From Bacteroidota bacterium (lineage in GTDB: Bacteria; Bacteroidota; Bacteroidia; Cytophagales; Cyclobacteriaceae): a stretch of 50,790 bases of DNA. Under the pieces are notes generated by a model. The model saw only the letters and a list, made by a program, of their open reading frames with translations, was not told the DNA's origin and made no database searches. The translations under genes were made by a program, and so were the position numbers. Location of the stretch: contig JAEWLI010000100.1 of assembly GCA_023393375.1 (NCBI GenBank), positions 1 to 50,790 of the forward strand, in the 5' to 3' direction. Of this stretch, positions 1-8,755 are shown in pieces (position 1 is the first letter of the stretch; every line of letters starts with the position of its first letter).

Positions 1-3000
1 AATAGCACAAATAAACTTTGGGGAAATAACAATGGCACTCTTCCGTTACAGGCCATCAATCAGGAACCGGTTCAAAATGCAACTCGTTATATCGGAGCTT
101 CCTGGGGTGATTATGACAACGATGGTTACATGGACCTCTTTATCACTACCATAGGGGCTTCCATCCCCAATGAGTTGTACAGAAATGTAAACGGCGTACT
201 TACCAAAGTGACAACGGGAAATATTGTAACTGACTTGGCGGACTCCCGAGGTAGTTGCTGGGGGGATTATAATAATGATGGCTGGCTTGATCTTTATGTG
301 GCCAATACGGGTGCAGAAAATTTCCTGTACTTAAATAACGGGGATGGTACATTTACCAAAGTCTCAAACAACCTGACTACCACTCCCAGCGTCTCCAGCA
401 GTTGTTCCTGGAGGGATATTGATGGTGATGGGGACCTGGATTTATTTGTTACGGATATGAATCCCAGTAATAAGAATATGCTTTTTATGAATAACGGAAC
501 CGGGAATAACTGGGTGAATGTAAAATTAACTGGCTTAAATGAGGAGTATGTTCCTACACCTGGTACAGCTTCCAACCGGGCGGCTATTGGAGCAAGGATA
601 AAACTAACAGCTACAATTGACGGAAATACATTTACACAAATGAGAGAAGTTTCCGGGCAAACTGCCTATGCTACTCAAAGCGGCTTATTTGCACATTTTG
701 GACTGGGAGACGCTACAACAATAGATAAGATCCAGATTGAATGGCCATCCGGCATTGTCCAGGTTTACGAAAATGAAGAAATCAATAAACTTTTGGAATA
801 TACAGAAATAGCACCTCCGGTTACACCTTCACCACTTATTGCCACAGCTATTTCTCATAATACCATTGACCTGAGCTGGACTGCAGCTGTACCTGTTGAT
901 GGAAGTTTTATTTTAGAAAGGTCTGTGAATGACCAGACGAATTTCGTACAAATAGCAGAGGTAGATGAAAATGAGACGACATATGAAGACAATGGTTTAT
1001 CTTCAGCTACTACTTATTATTATAGAATAAAAGCTAAAAACCCTTCGGGGGAATCTACCTACAGCCCTGTAGCCAATGCAACTACGGCCGATATTCCTGT
1101 TTTAGCCCCATCCAACCTGGTAGCAAATGCTGTTTCCCCCCTGGAAATTCAGTTAACCTGGGTTGATGAATCGGATAACGAAACCGGGTTTGTAATAGAA
1201 AGAAATACCGCAGGTCAGCCTACCTTTTTGATCAATATCGGACCTAACATTACCTCCTACAATGATAATGATAATATTGAGGAAAATACCCTCTATACTT
1301 ACACTATTAAAGCAGTCTTAGACGGTGAATCATCTGCAAACAGCAATCAAGCCAATGTGACTACACCACACTTTATCCTGCCTCCCAATAATTTGGCAGC
1401 TTCTGTGATTTCCTATGATGAAGTGCACCTGACATGGGCTGACAATTCCGATAATGAAACAGGTTTTGTAATTGAAAGGTCCTTGACATCCTCTATGGGA
1501 TTTACAGAAATTCACACTGCTGGGGCCGGAGTAGTAGAATATTATGACCAAACAGTCGATCCGGGTACTACTTATTATTACCGGATAAAAGCGGTTAATG
1601 CTACTCATTCATCTGCTTATTCCCTTGAGGTAAATGTTACTACTGATCCTTTTACAATAGTAGGACCATCCAATCTGGAAGTTAGTGCAGTTTCTCCTGT
1701 AGAAATTGAGATAACATGGACAGATGAATCAGACAACGAATCAGGGTTTGTTCTGGAAAGAAATACAGCAGGACAGCCTACTCATATTATCAATATCGGT
1801 GCGAATACCACAACTCATATTGATAATGACAACCTTGAGGAAAATACCCTTTATACATATACCATCAAAGCGGTAATGGGAGTAGAATCTTCAGCATATA
1901 GTAATGAGGCCAGTGTCACTACACCACCCTTTATCCTGCCTCCCAATAATTTGACAGCTTCTGTGATTTCATATGATGAACTTCATCTGACATGGACAGA
2001 CAATTCCGATAATGAAACGGGTTTTGTAATTGAAAGGTCCTTGACATCCTCAATGGGATTTACAGAAATTCACACTGCTGGTGCCGGAGTGGTAGAATAT
2101 TATGACCAAACAGTCGATCCGGGTACTACTTATTATTACAGGATAAAAGCGGTCAATGCTACTCATTCATCCATTTATACCACAGAGATAAATGTTACGA
2201 CTGATCCTTTTATAATAGCAGCACCTGCGAATCTGGTGGCGAATGCTATCTCAGCTCAGGAAATTCAATTATCCTGGGACGACAACAGCAATAATGAAAC
2301 AGGATTTGTACTGGAAAGAAGTACTACAGGTCAGCCGATAGTTTCAATCAACATCCCTGCAAATACTACCACCTTTACCGATACAGATAACCTGGATGAA
2401 GAAACCATTTATGCATATAAAATTAAAGCTATAAACGGTGGAGAATCCTCATCATACAGCAATGAAGTATCCGTAACCACACCTCCTTTTATTGTCTCAC
2501 CTTCGTCCTTATTAGCCATTGCAATTTCACACAATCAAATCACCCTGACATGGGCTGATCATTCTAACAACGAAACCGGTTTTGTAATTGAGCGGTCATT
2601 AACATCAGGTGCGGGTTTTGTAGAAATACATACTACAAGTGCCAATATAATCACTTATACAGACCTTTTGCTTGAACCTAGTACTACTTATTATTACAGG
2701 GTAAAAGCCATAAATGCCACGCACTCCTCTAAATATTCTTCCGAGTCAAATGTTATGACTATGGAATATTCCCCACTGACTATTACCCTTCCTACTATTT
2801 ATGAACAGACGGGAACAAATATTTCCATTCCACTTACCGTCAGAAACTTTAAAGATGTACTGGCTTTCCAGTTTGGTATTACATGGGATCCTGCAGTTTT
2901 ATCCTATCAATCCACAGATCAGTTGGCATTAAGTGCAATAGGTGTGAACCCGGTTGCCGCAGGATTGAATGTATTATGGGAAGACGGTGGTGTAGCAGAA

Positions 3001-4428
3001 AGTCTACCTGATCATACAGTATTGATGCATGTAAACTTTCAAATCATAGGGGCAAATGGCACTTCAAGTTTGGTAAACATTCCAGCAGAACCTGCAGGTC
3101 TGTTAAAGCTTGAATTTATAGATGATAATTCCAGTACCATTGATGTACAGATCAATCCTGGAATGGTTTATAGCCAAGCTATGGTTACGCTTGCTGGTAC
3201 TATAAAAAATGCAAAAGGTGAACCAGTCAAAGAAGCCAGGTTGGACCTAACTGATATTACAGGAGATGAAGATCAATCTGTTATTTCTGAAAATGGCTCT
3301 TATTCATTCAGTATAAAACCAGGCAAACAAGCAGAAATTGAAGTATTTAAAAATAATGACATTTTGGTAAATAATGGTATTACCACACTTGATATTGCAT
3401 TGATCAGAAGACATTTGCTTTTTCCAACAATGCGGTTAAACGATCCGTATAAAATTATTGCTGCTGATGTTACCAATGATGGAAGTGTTTCCATTGCAGA
3501 TGCCGCCGCAATAAGAAAAGTAGTGTTGGCTATGGAAAATACCTTTAGTTCCGGGTTATGGAAATTTGTACCTGCCAGTCATATTTTCGTCAATCCCGAT
3601 GATCCATTTGGATTTCCTGAAAAAATTGATATTCCCGTCACTTTAGACAACAATACACTTGATTTTATTGGTGTGAAACTGGGTGATGTTAATTATAGTT
3701 GGGACCATACCAAAGCCCGAAAATCAGCCAATGAGCCATTACAAATCATTATGCCTGAAATAGAATGGGAAGGACAGGAAATTATCACCATACCAGTAAG
3801 TATCGGCAATTTTAAAGATCTTTCTGCTTTCCAGTTTACCATTTCATGGGATCCTGATAAACTTGGGTTTATGGAAACCTCTGAAAATGCTGTTAAAGTT
3901 CATTTCGGTCAACATAAAGTGAGTGAAGGATACCTTACTATAGCTTGGGATGACCCTTCAGGAAAAAGCATTACTTTGGAAGACGGTTCTGTCATATTTG
4001 AGCTACAGTTTAAGGTTCAAAAAGCAGCTTCTACAGATATTCAAATCAACTCTATACTGACTTTAGGCATTGCTTATGACAAAGACCTTTCCGAAGTGGA
4101 AATATTACCAACTCATGCCAAAATGATAATGCCAGGAGCAGAAAAATCAACACCTGAATTTAGCACTAGGTTGTTCCAAAATTATCCCAATCCTTTCGAT
4201 AGAGCAGAAGGCACCACATTGCATTTTGAGCTGGAAGAAGCCGGTTTTGCCCGGATTGTCATAGCCAATGCAGTTGGGAAAATCATAGATGTGATAGAAG
4301 GTGAGTTCTCAGCTGGTATTCATAAATTACAATGGTCCAATAGCCGTGTGCCGACTGGAATTTATATTATCCAGTTGGAATCAGGCAATATTAAAATTTC
4401 GAAAAAAATGAGTATAATCAACAAGTAA
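1..4428 (+). CDS. T9SS-sorted multidomain surface protein (FG-GAP, ASPIC/UnbV, FnIII, cohesin/dockerin-like), 5' partial
   Basis: The frame is open from base 1, so the gene starts outside the window; 1475 residues are visible. Order by nucleotide: FG-GAP/VCBS repeats with DxDxDG-type calcium loops (WGDYDNDGYMDLF, WGDYNNDGWLDLY, WRDIDGDGDLDLF; about 91-470), an ASPIC/UnbV domain (about 560-790), seven fibronectin type III domains (about 820-2760), a cohesin-like beta domain (2776-3180), a CarboxypepD-like segment (3185-3350), a dockerin-like stretch (DVTNDGSVSIADAAAIRK, about 3470-3530), a second cohesin-like domain (3735-4130) and a Por/T9SS sorting domain beginning RLFQNYPNPF (about 4165-4428). 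Family knowledge says such proteins cross the outer membrane by type IX secretion and are released or surface-anchored. FnIII domains 2-7 alternate between two sequence types. Substrate or binding partner is unknown. Confidence 0.93.
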   Translation, partial: NSTNKLWGNNNGTLPLQAINQEPVQNATRYIGASWGDYDNDGYMDLFITTIGASIPNELYRNVNGVLTKVTTGNIVTDLADSRGSCWGDYNNDGWLDLYVANTGAENFLYLNNGDGTFTKVSNNLTTTPSVSSSCSWRDIDGDGDLDLFVTDMNPSNKNMLFMNNGTGNNWVNVKLTGLNEEYVPTPGTASNRAAIGARIKLTATIDGNTFTQMREVSGQTAYATQSGLFAHFGLGDATTIDKIQIEWPSGIVQVYENEEINKLLEYTEIAPPVTPSPLIATAISHNTIDLSWTAAVPVDGSFILERSVNDQTNFVQIAEVDENETTYEDNGLSSATTYYYRIKAKNPSGESTYSPVANATTADIPVLAPSNLVANAVSPLEIQLTWVDESDNETGFVIERNTAGQPTFLINIGPNITSYNDNDNIEENTLYTYTIKAVLDGESSANSNQANVTTPHFILPPNNLAASVISYDEVHLTWADNSDNETGFVIERSLTSSMGFTEIHTAGAGVVEYYDQTVDPGTTYYYRIKAVNATHSSAYSLEVNVTTDPFTIVGPSNLEVSAVSPVEIEITWTDESDNESGFVLERNTAGQPTHIINIGANTTTHIDNDNLEENTLYTYTIKAVMGVESSAYSNEASVTTPPFILPPNNLTASVISYDELHLTWTDNSDNETGFVIERSLTSSMGFTEIHTAGAGVVEYYDQTVDPGTTYYYRIKAVNATHSSIYTTEINVTTDPFIIAAPANLVANAISAQEIQLSWDDNSNNETGFVLERSTTGQPIVSINIPANTTTFTDTDNLDEETIYAYKIKAINGGESSSYSNEVSVTTPPFIVSPSSLLAIAISHNQITLTWADHSNNETGFVIERSLTSGAGFVEIHTTSANIITYTDLLLEPSTTYYYRVKAINATHSSKYSSESNVMTMEYSPLTITLPTIYEQTGTNISIPLTVRNFKDVLAFQFGITWDPAVLSYQSTDQLALSAIGVNPVAAGLNVLWEDGGVAESLPDHTVLMHVNFQIIGANGTSSLVNIPAEPAGLLKLEFIDDNSSTIDVQINPGMVYSQAMVTLAGTIKNAKGEPVKEARLDLTDITGDEDQSVISENGSYSFSIKPGKQAEIEVFKNNDILVNNGITTLDIALIRRHLLFPTMRLNDPYKIIAADVTNDGSVSIADAAAIRKVVLAMENTFSSGLWKFVPASHIFVNPDDPFGFPEKIDIPVTLDNNTLDFIGVKLGDVNYSWDHTKARKSANEPLQIIMPEIEWEGQEIITIPVSIGNFKDLSAFQFTISWDPDKLGFMETSENAVKVHFGQHKVSEGYLTIAWDDPSGKSITLEDGSVIFELQFKVQKAASTDIQINSILTLGIAYDKDLSEVEILPTHAKMIMPGAEKSTPEFSTRLFQNYPNPFDRAEGTTLHFELEEAGFARIVIANAVGKIIDVIEGEFSAGIHKLQWSNSRVPTGIYIIQLESGNIKISKKMSIINK
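1381..2208 (+). repeat. Internal FnIII-pair duplication, 558-bp period
   Basis: Bases 1381-1650 and 1939-2208 are nearly identical (CCTCCCAATAAT begins both), giving a period of 558 bp or 186 codons, which equals two FnIII domains. The neighbouring domains at about 1105, 1660 and 2220 form the second type (AGQPT motif), so the array reads A-B-A-B-A-B. Confidence 0.9.
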
Positions 4429-4466
4429 TTACATAATTGATTTAATAAATAGGACAAATGAATTTT

Positions 4467-4500
4467 AAAAGGCGATGTGATTCCATATCGCTTTTTTTTC
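4467..4500 (+). terminator. Rho-independent terminator after the T9SS protein
   Basis: A 9-bp stem (AAAGGCGAT at 4468-4476 against ATCGCTTTT at 4487-4495, one G-T pair) with a 10-nt loop is followed by an eight-T run. It lies about 40 bp after the stop codon. Confidence 0.8.
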
Positions 4501-4679
4501 GTTCAATAAATAACAATAATAGCATTTTTGAAGTGAAATACAATAAGGCAACTGGTATTTCTAAAGTCGATATATACTTAAAAATAAAATGTTCATCAAT
4601 ACACTTTTGTTTTGTAAAGCCAGATTTGACCTTGGATATCCTAATGTTAAAACTGGCCGAAGTATAATTTACCAGTGAT

Positions 4680-5177
4680 ATGAAGTACTTCATTAAACAA
4701 TTATCATCCTTCCTTTTACCCATATCAGTTCTGATAATAGTACCGTATCTTATCGAAAAGGATAGGTCAATTGACAACCTGATTGCTTTATCTATCGGTC
4801 TATTACTGATGATTGTTGGTTTAATTCTGATTGTTTCAACAGTATCTGCTTTCATAAATAAGGGTAAAGGATCGTTAGCCCCCTGGTGCCCGACCAAGAA
4901 ATTAGTAATCACCGGGTGGTACAGATATATTAGAAATCCTATGATTATAGGAGTGTTATTGGTCTTAGCCGGGGAAACAGTTATGTTCCAGTCACGAAAT
5001 ATTTTGATTTGGACAGTAGTATTTTGTGTAATCAATCATTTATATTTTATTGTTATAGAAGAACCTTACCTGACCAAAAAATTCGGCAAGGAGTATATAA
5101 AATACAAATCCAGTGTGCCAAGATGGATTCCCCGAACTAAACCCTATTATCAAAATAGAGATCAAAAATCAGATTAA
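4680..5177 (+). CDS. Membrane methyltransferase of the isoprenylcysteine/phospholipid methyltransferase type
   Basis: 165 residues with an N-terminal hydrophobic helix (about 7-25), a second membrane segment (about 35-58) and a re-entrant or third pair around 88-125. The signature GWYRYIRNPMIIG (about 79-91) and the C-terminal EEPYLTKKFGKEY (about 126-138) ending in RWIPR match the short bacterial ICMT/PEMT-like family, which uses S-adenosylmethionine to methylate lipid or prenyl substrates in the membrane. The true substrate cannot be told. It stands alone between a terminator and the ABC operon. ATG at 4680 has no good SD, which is normal in this phylum. Confidence 0.75.
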   Translation: MKYFIKQLSSFLLPISVLIIVPYLIEKDRSIDNLIALSIGLLLMIVGLILIVSTVSAFINKGKGSLAPWCPTKKLVITGWYRYIRNPMIIGVLLVLAGETVMFQSRNILIWTVVFCVINHLYFIVIEEPYLTKKFGKEYIKYKSSVPRWIPRTKPYYQNRDQKSD

Positions 5178-5300
5178 TCTTTTGTATAGATTTTTCTCTT
5201 TATAGGTCACATTTTGTCCTTTTAAAAAAAAATCAAAACTGTCGTTATTAGACGGAAACATAAGCTGAACAACTACGTAAAACCATTCAGAAAGGTGCTC

Positions 5301-5336
5301 GTTCACTAATGAACATTTAAAAGTTCGAAAATGAAC
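5301..5336. promoter_or_regulatory. Two tandem GTTC-N6-GAAC dyads upstream of the ABC efflux operon
   Basis: GTTCACTAATGAAC (5301-5314) and GTTCGAAAATGAAC (5323-5336) repeat with a 22-bp period, about two helical turns. An outer GTGC (5295-5298) and GCAC (5342-5345) make the whole block roughly symmetric. They lie about 75-110 bp before the putative -24 element, a fitting place for an activator or enhancer-binding protein. The binding protein is unknown. Confidence 0.5.
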
Positions 5337-5411
5337 AATTCGCACATGTAACTATAACAATTATGTCGGAAATCCGCATAATATGCCCAATAATTGATAC
5401 CAATCCTGAGC

Positions 5412-5427
5412 TGGCACAATAATAGAT
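5412..5427 (+). promoter_or_regulatory. Possible sigma54-type promoter of the ABC efflux operon
   Basis: TGGCAC at 5412-5417 is a perfect -24 box. Five bases later comes TAGAT, which matches the -12 consensus TTGCW at only three of five positions. Transcription would start about 15-20 bp before the ATG at 5453. The weak -12 match keeps this tentative. Confidence 0.3.
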
Positions 5428-5452
5428 AAGATCTTTTCAAACAAAATTTTTT

Positions 5453-6133
5453 ATGATAAAACTACACCACATCGAAAAATCTTATTTGGTAGGAGCTTCT
5501 CCACTTAAAGTACTAAAAGGCATTGATCTTCATATTAAAAGCGGGGAGCTCGTTTCTATCATGGGTGCATCAGGATCGGGAAAATCCACTTTACTGAACA
5601 TACTGGGATTGCTTGATAAACATGATGCAGGTACTTATACACTTCATGGCAAACTGATGCAGGGTTTATCAGAAAAAAAGAGTGCGATCTACCGTAACCA
5701 ATACCTTGGATTTGTATTTCAATCCTTCAACCTATTGTCGTTTAAAAATGCGATGGAAAATGTAGCATTACCTTTATATTATCAAAAGGTAAGCAGAAGC
5801 AAAAGAAACAAATTAGCACTGGAATACCTGGACAAAATGGGTATCCGTGAATGGGCACATCATATGCCAAGTGAGCTATCCGGTGGGCAGAAACAAAGGG
5901 TAGCCATCGCACGTGCATTGATCTCACAACCTAAAGTGATACTCGCGGATGAACCAACAGGAGCTTTGGATTCACAGACCTCGCAGGAGGTAATGGAAAT
6001 TTTCAAGGAGGTGAATCAGGCAGGCATCACCATTATCATTGTAACTCACGAAAATGAAGTGGCCCATCAATGCCACAGGATCATCAGATTAAAAGACGGA
6101 TTAATTCTGAATGAAGTTGAAACTGCCGCATAG
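5453..6133 (+). CDS. ABC transporter ATP-binding protein, MacB/LolD type
   Basis: 226 residues, the normal length of a stand-alone LolD/MacB-type ATPase. Visible motifs: Walker A GASGSGKST (38-46), Q-loop FVFQSFN (Q90), ABC signature LSGGQKQR (142-149), Walker B VILADEPTG (162-170) and H-loop histidine H199 in VTHE. It should energise the two FtsX-type permeases that follow. Position at the head of a same-strand cluster with two permeases and an HlyD-type adaptor marks a MacAB-like tripartite pump or mechanotransmission complex in the inner membrane. The cargo could be peptides, antibiotics or lipids and is not shown by the sequence. Confidence 0.93.
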   Translation: MIKLHHIEKSYLVGASPLKVLKGIDLHIKSGELVSIMGASGSGKSTLLNILGLLDKHDAGTYTLHGKLMQGLSEKKSAIYRNQYLGFVFQSFNLLSFKNAMENVALPLYYQKVSRSKRNKLALEYLDKMGIREWAHHMPSELSGGQKQRVAIARALISQPKVILADEPTGALDSQTSQEVMEIFKEVNQAGITIIIVTHENEVAHQCHRIIRLKDGLILNEVETAA

Positions 6134-6179
6134 GCATTAATTACAGCGTTTATAGCTCTCAATTTAAACTTTTAATCTC

Positions 6180-7427
6180 ATGTTTGATATCGATAAGTGG
6201 CAGGAAATTTTACACACCATCAGAAAAAACAAGCTAAGAACATTCCTGACTGCCTTTAGTGTTGCCTGGGGAATTTTTATCCTGATGATACTTCTTGGAT
6301 TTGGTACTGGGTTTCACAAGGGGGTAGAATACCAATTCAGGGATGTTGCGACCAACAGCATCTGGGTATCGAATGGGGAAACCAGTATGCCCTATAAAGG
6401 TATGAAGCCTGGTAAAAGAATATGGTTCACCAATCAGGATTTCGAAGATATTGCAAATAAAGTGGACGGGGTGGAATATGCCGCTGCCAGGTATTATTGT
6501 TGGGGTGAATTCATTATCAGGTATAAAGACAGGTATTCTTCTTTTGAAGTTTTTGGTGCCAATCCACACCATCAATATATTGAAAACCAGACACCCGTAA
6601 AAGGTCGATTCATTAACGAACTGGATATGAAAGAAAGGCGCAAGGTTTGCGTAATAGGCATAGATGTAGTTCCTGTGTTATTTGGTGCTGATGAAGATCC
6701 TTTGGACAAATGGATCGATGTAAGGGGGATAAAATATAAAGTAGTCGGCACTTTTGACGATGCAGGTGGCGAAGGAGAACTAAAAAGAATATTTATACCA
6801 TTATCCACGGCACAGCTTGCTTATAATGAACCTACGCGGGTGCATCAAATCATGTTTACAACCGGAGATGCTTCTATCGCGGAAAGTGAAGCAATGGTAA
6901 GCCAGGTAAAAATGTTGCTTTCACAAAATCATGTTTTTCATCCGGACGATCCCAGAGCTGTCAGGGTATGGAATAATGTGGAGCAATTTCAAAAATTTTC
7001 CAACCTCTTCAAGTGGATAAAAATTTTCCTGTCAGTAGTTGGCTCTATGACCATTATTGCTGGCATTGTGGGGGTTTCTAATATCATGTTGATCGTAGTA
7101 AAAGAAAGAACAAGGGAAATCGGAGTTAGAAAGGCCCTTGGTGCTACTCCTGGTTCAATCATTGGCCTCTTTTTGCAAGAGTCTGTAGCCATCACTTTGG
7201 TAGCTGGCTACATCGGATTGTTGTTTGGAATTGGGCTCATTGAATTGATTAATTGGGCGATGGTTGAGTTCAATGCACAACCTGAATTCTTCAGGAATCC
7301 TGAGGTAAATATTCAAACCGCTATCACAGCTACCCTGGTTTTGGTGTTGGCAGGTGCTATCGCGGGGTTTTTCCCGGCTAGGAAAGCGGCAAGTGTGCAA
7401 TCAATTGTTGCACTGCGGGATGAATAA
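6180..7427 (+). CDS. ABC transporter permease, MacB_PCD/FtsX type (first copy)
   Basis: 415 residues with an N-terminal transmembrane helix (about 20-42), a MacB periplasmic core domain (about 45-250) and three C-terminal helices (about 280-305, 330-355, 380-405) separated by the FtsX-type loop KERTREIGVRKALGATPG. The C-terminal FFPARKAASVQSIVALR is typical. It begins 46 bp after the ATPase. Its start MFDIDKWQEI nearly repeats that of the next gene (MFDYDKWQEI), so the pair are tandem paralogues that probably form a heterodimer in the inner membrane. Confidence 0.92.
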   Translation: MFDIDKWQEILHTIRKNKLRTFLTAFSVAWGIFILMILLGFGTGFHKGVEYQFRDVATNSIWVSNGETSMPYKGMKPGKRIWFTNQDFEDIANKVDGVEYAAARYYCWGEFIIRYKDRYSSFEVFGANPHHQYIENQTPVKGRFINELDMKERRKVCVIGIDVVPVLFGADEDPLDKWIDVRGIKYKVVGTFDDAGGEGELKRIFIPLSTAQLAYNEPTRVHQIMFTTGDASIAESEAMVSQVKMLLSQNHVFHPDDPRAVRVWNNVEQFQKFSNLFKWIKIFLSVVGSMTIIAGIVGVSNIMLIVVKERTREIGVRKALGATPGSIIGLFLQESVAITLVAGYIGLLFGIGLIELINWAMVEFNAQPEFFRNPEVNIQTAITATLVLVLAGAIAGFFPARKAASVQSIVALRDE

Positions 7428-7464
7428 TAATTTATTTGATATCAAGATATAAAAATATTTACAG

Positions 7465-8721
7465 ATGTTCGATTACGATAAATGGCAGGAAATCATAGGC
7501 ACCATCAAAAAAAACAAGCTCAGAACAGCCCTGACCATGTTTGGTGTATTTTGGGGAATGTTCATGCTGGTATTATTGCTGGGTTCCGGAAATGGATTGA
7601 AAAACGGTGTAACCCGTGGTTTTAGTGGATGGGCTACCAATAGTGGTTTTATATGGTCAAACAGAACCACAAAACCCTATCAGGGGATGCAACCCGGACG
7701 ATACATTCGATTTACCAATGAAGACAGAACAGCTATCATTAACAATGTAGAAGGCCTTCAATATTTAGCTCCCAGAAATAATTTTAATTCAAATTCGGGC
7801 AACAATGTGATCAGGAACAACAAAGCTGGAGCCTTTAGCATATATGGTGATTATCCGGAATACCAGTATGTACAAATTGTAGATACGTACAACGGACGAC
7901 ATATCAATAAAATAGATGTGGATGATAAACGCAAAGTATGTGTGATAGGTGAAAATGTAAGAACTGTTTTATTTGAACCTGATGTAGATCCAATAGGAGA
8001 ATATATTCGTATTCAGGGCATATATTTTAAAGTGATTGGGGTTTTCAAATCACTTAGGTCCGGTGAACAGGGAGACAGGGATACCCAAACTATTTATTTG
8101 CCATTTTCCACCTTTCAACAGGCCTTTAACTATGGAAACAATATCGGGTGGTTTGCTTATACCGTGAAACCGGGATACGAAAATGCATATGTGGAAGACC
8201 AAATAAAAACATTGTTGAAAGAGCGCCACAAGGTTCATCCTGACGATGTAGATGCATTGGGTTCAGAAAACCTTGCCAAGGAATTTGGTCAGATATACGG
8301 GTTGTTCAACGGGATTTCAGTATTTAACTGGATAGTGGGCATCGGAACATTATTGGCTGGCGTGATTGGCATCAGCAACATCATGCTGATCATTGTAAAA
8401 GAAAGAACCAAAGAAATTGGGATCAGGAAATCCATAGGGGCAACACCTTTTTCGATCATCAGCCTTATTATGCAGGAATCGATTTTTCTTACAAGCATAG
8501 CCGGTTATATAGGAATAGTGGCCGGGACATTTATTATAGAAATGGTTGGTAAAAATATGCCCGACAATCCCGAAAACATGTTTGTAAATCCGGGAATAGA
8601 TTTAAGGATAGCGATTCTTTCGCTGTTTGTAATTGTAATGGGGGGCTTTTTTGCCGGACTGATACCTGCTCGAAAAGCGGCAATGATCAGACCGATAGAA
8701 GCTTTAAGAGCTGATGGGTAA
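7465..8721 (+). CDS. ABC transporter permease, MacB_PCD/FtsX type (second copy)
   Basis: 418 residues with the same architecture as the previous gene: one N-terminal helix, a periplasmic MacB core and three C-terminal helices, with KERTKEIGIRKSIGATPFS and a terminal GLIPARKAAMIRPIEALRA. It starts 37 bp after the first permease. The periplasmic core has diverged much more than the membrane part (for example the FNSNSGNNVIRNNK insert region, about 112-125), as expected for a heterodimer whose two halves contact different adaptor or substrate surfaces. Confidence 0.92.
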   Translation: MFDYDKWQEIIGTIKKNKLRTALTMFGVFWGMFMLVLLLGSGNGLKNGVTRGFSGWATNSGFIWSNRTTKPYQGMQPGRYIRFTNEDRTAIINNVEGLQYLAPRNNFNSNSGNNVIRNNKAGAFSIYGDYPEYQYVQIVDTYNGRHINKIDVDDKRKVCVIGENVRTVLFEPDVDPIGEYIRIQGIYFKVIGVFKSLRSGEQGDRDTQTIYLPFSTFQQAFNYGNNIGWFAYTVKPGYENAYVEDQIKTLLKERHKVHPDDVDALGSENLAKEFGQIYGLFNGISVFNWIVGIGTLLAGVIGISNIMLIIVKERTKEIGIRKSIGATPFSIISLIMQESIFLTSIAGYIGIVAGTFIIEMVGKNMPDNPENMFVNPGIDLRIAILSLFVIVMGGFFAGLIPARKAAMIRPIEALRADG

Positions 8722-8755
8722 ATTATTTAAAAAATTACCTTATAAAAAATAGAAA

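Noticed and set aside
4458..4667. 69-codon ORF after the T9SS protein
   Set aside because: It starts inside the terminator hairpin and has no family resemblance or coding pattern.
4442..5035. 197-codon minus-strand ORF opposite the membrane methyltransferase
   Set aside because: It is antisense to a gene with clear family motifs and shows no domain or signal of its own.
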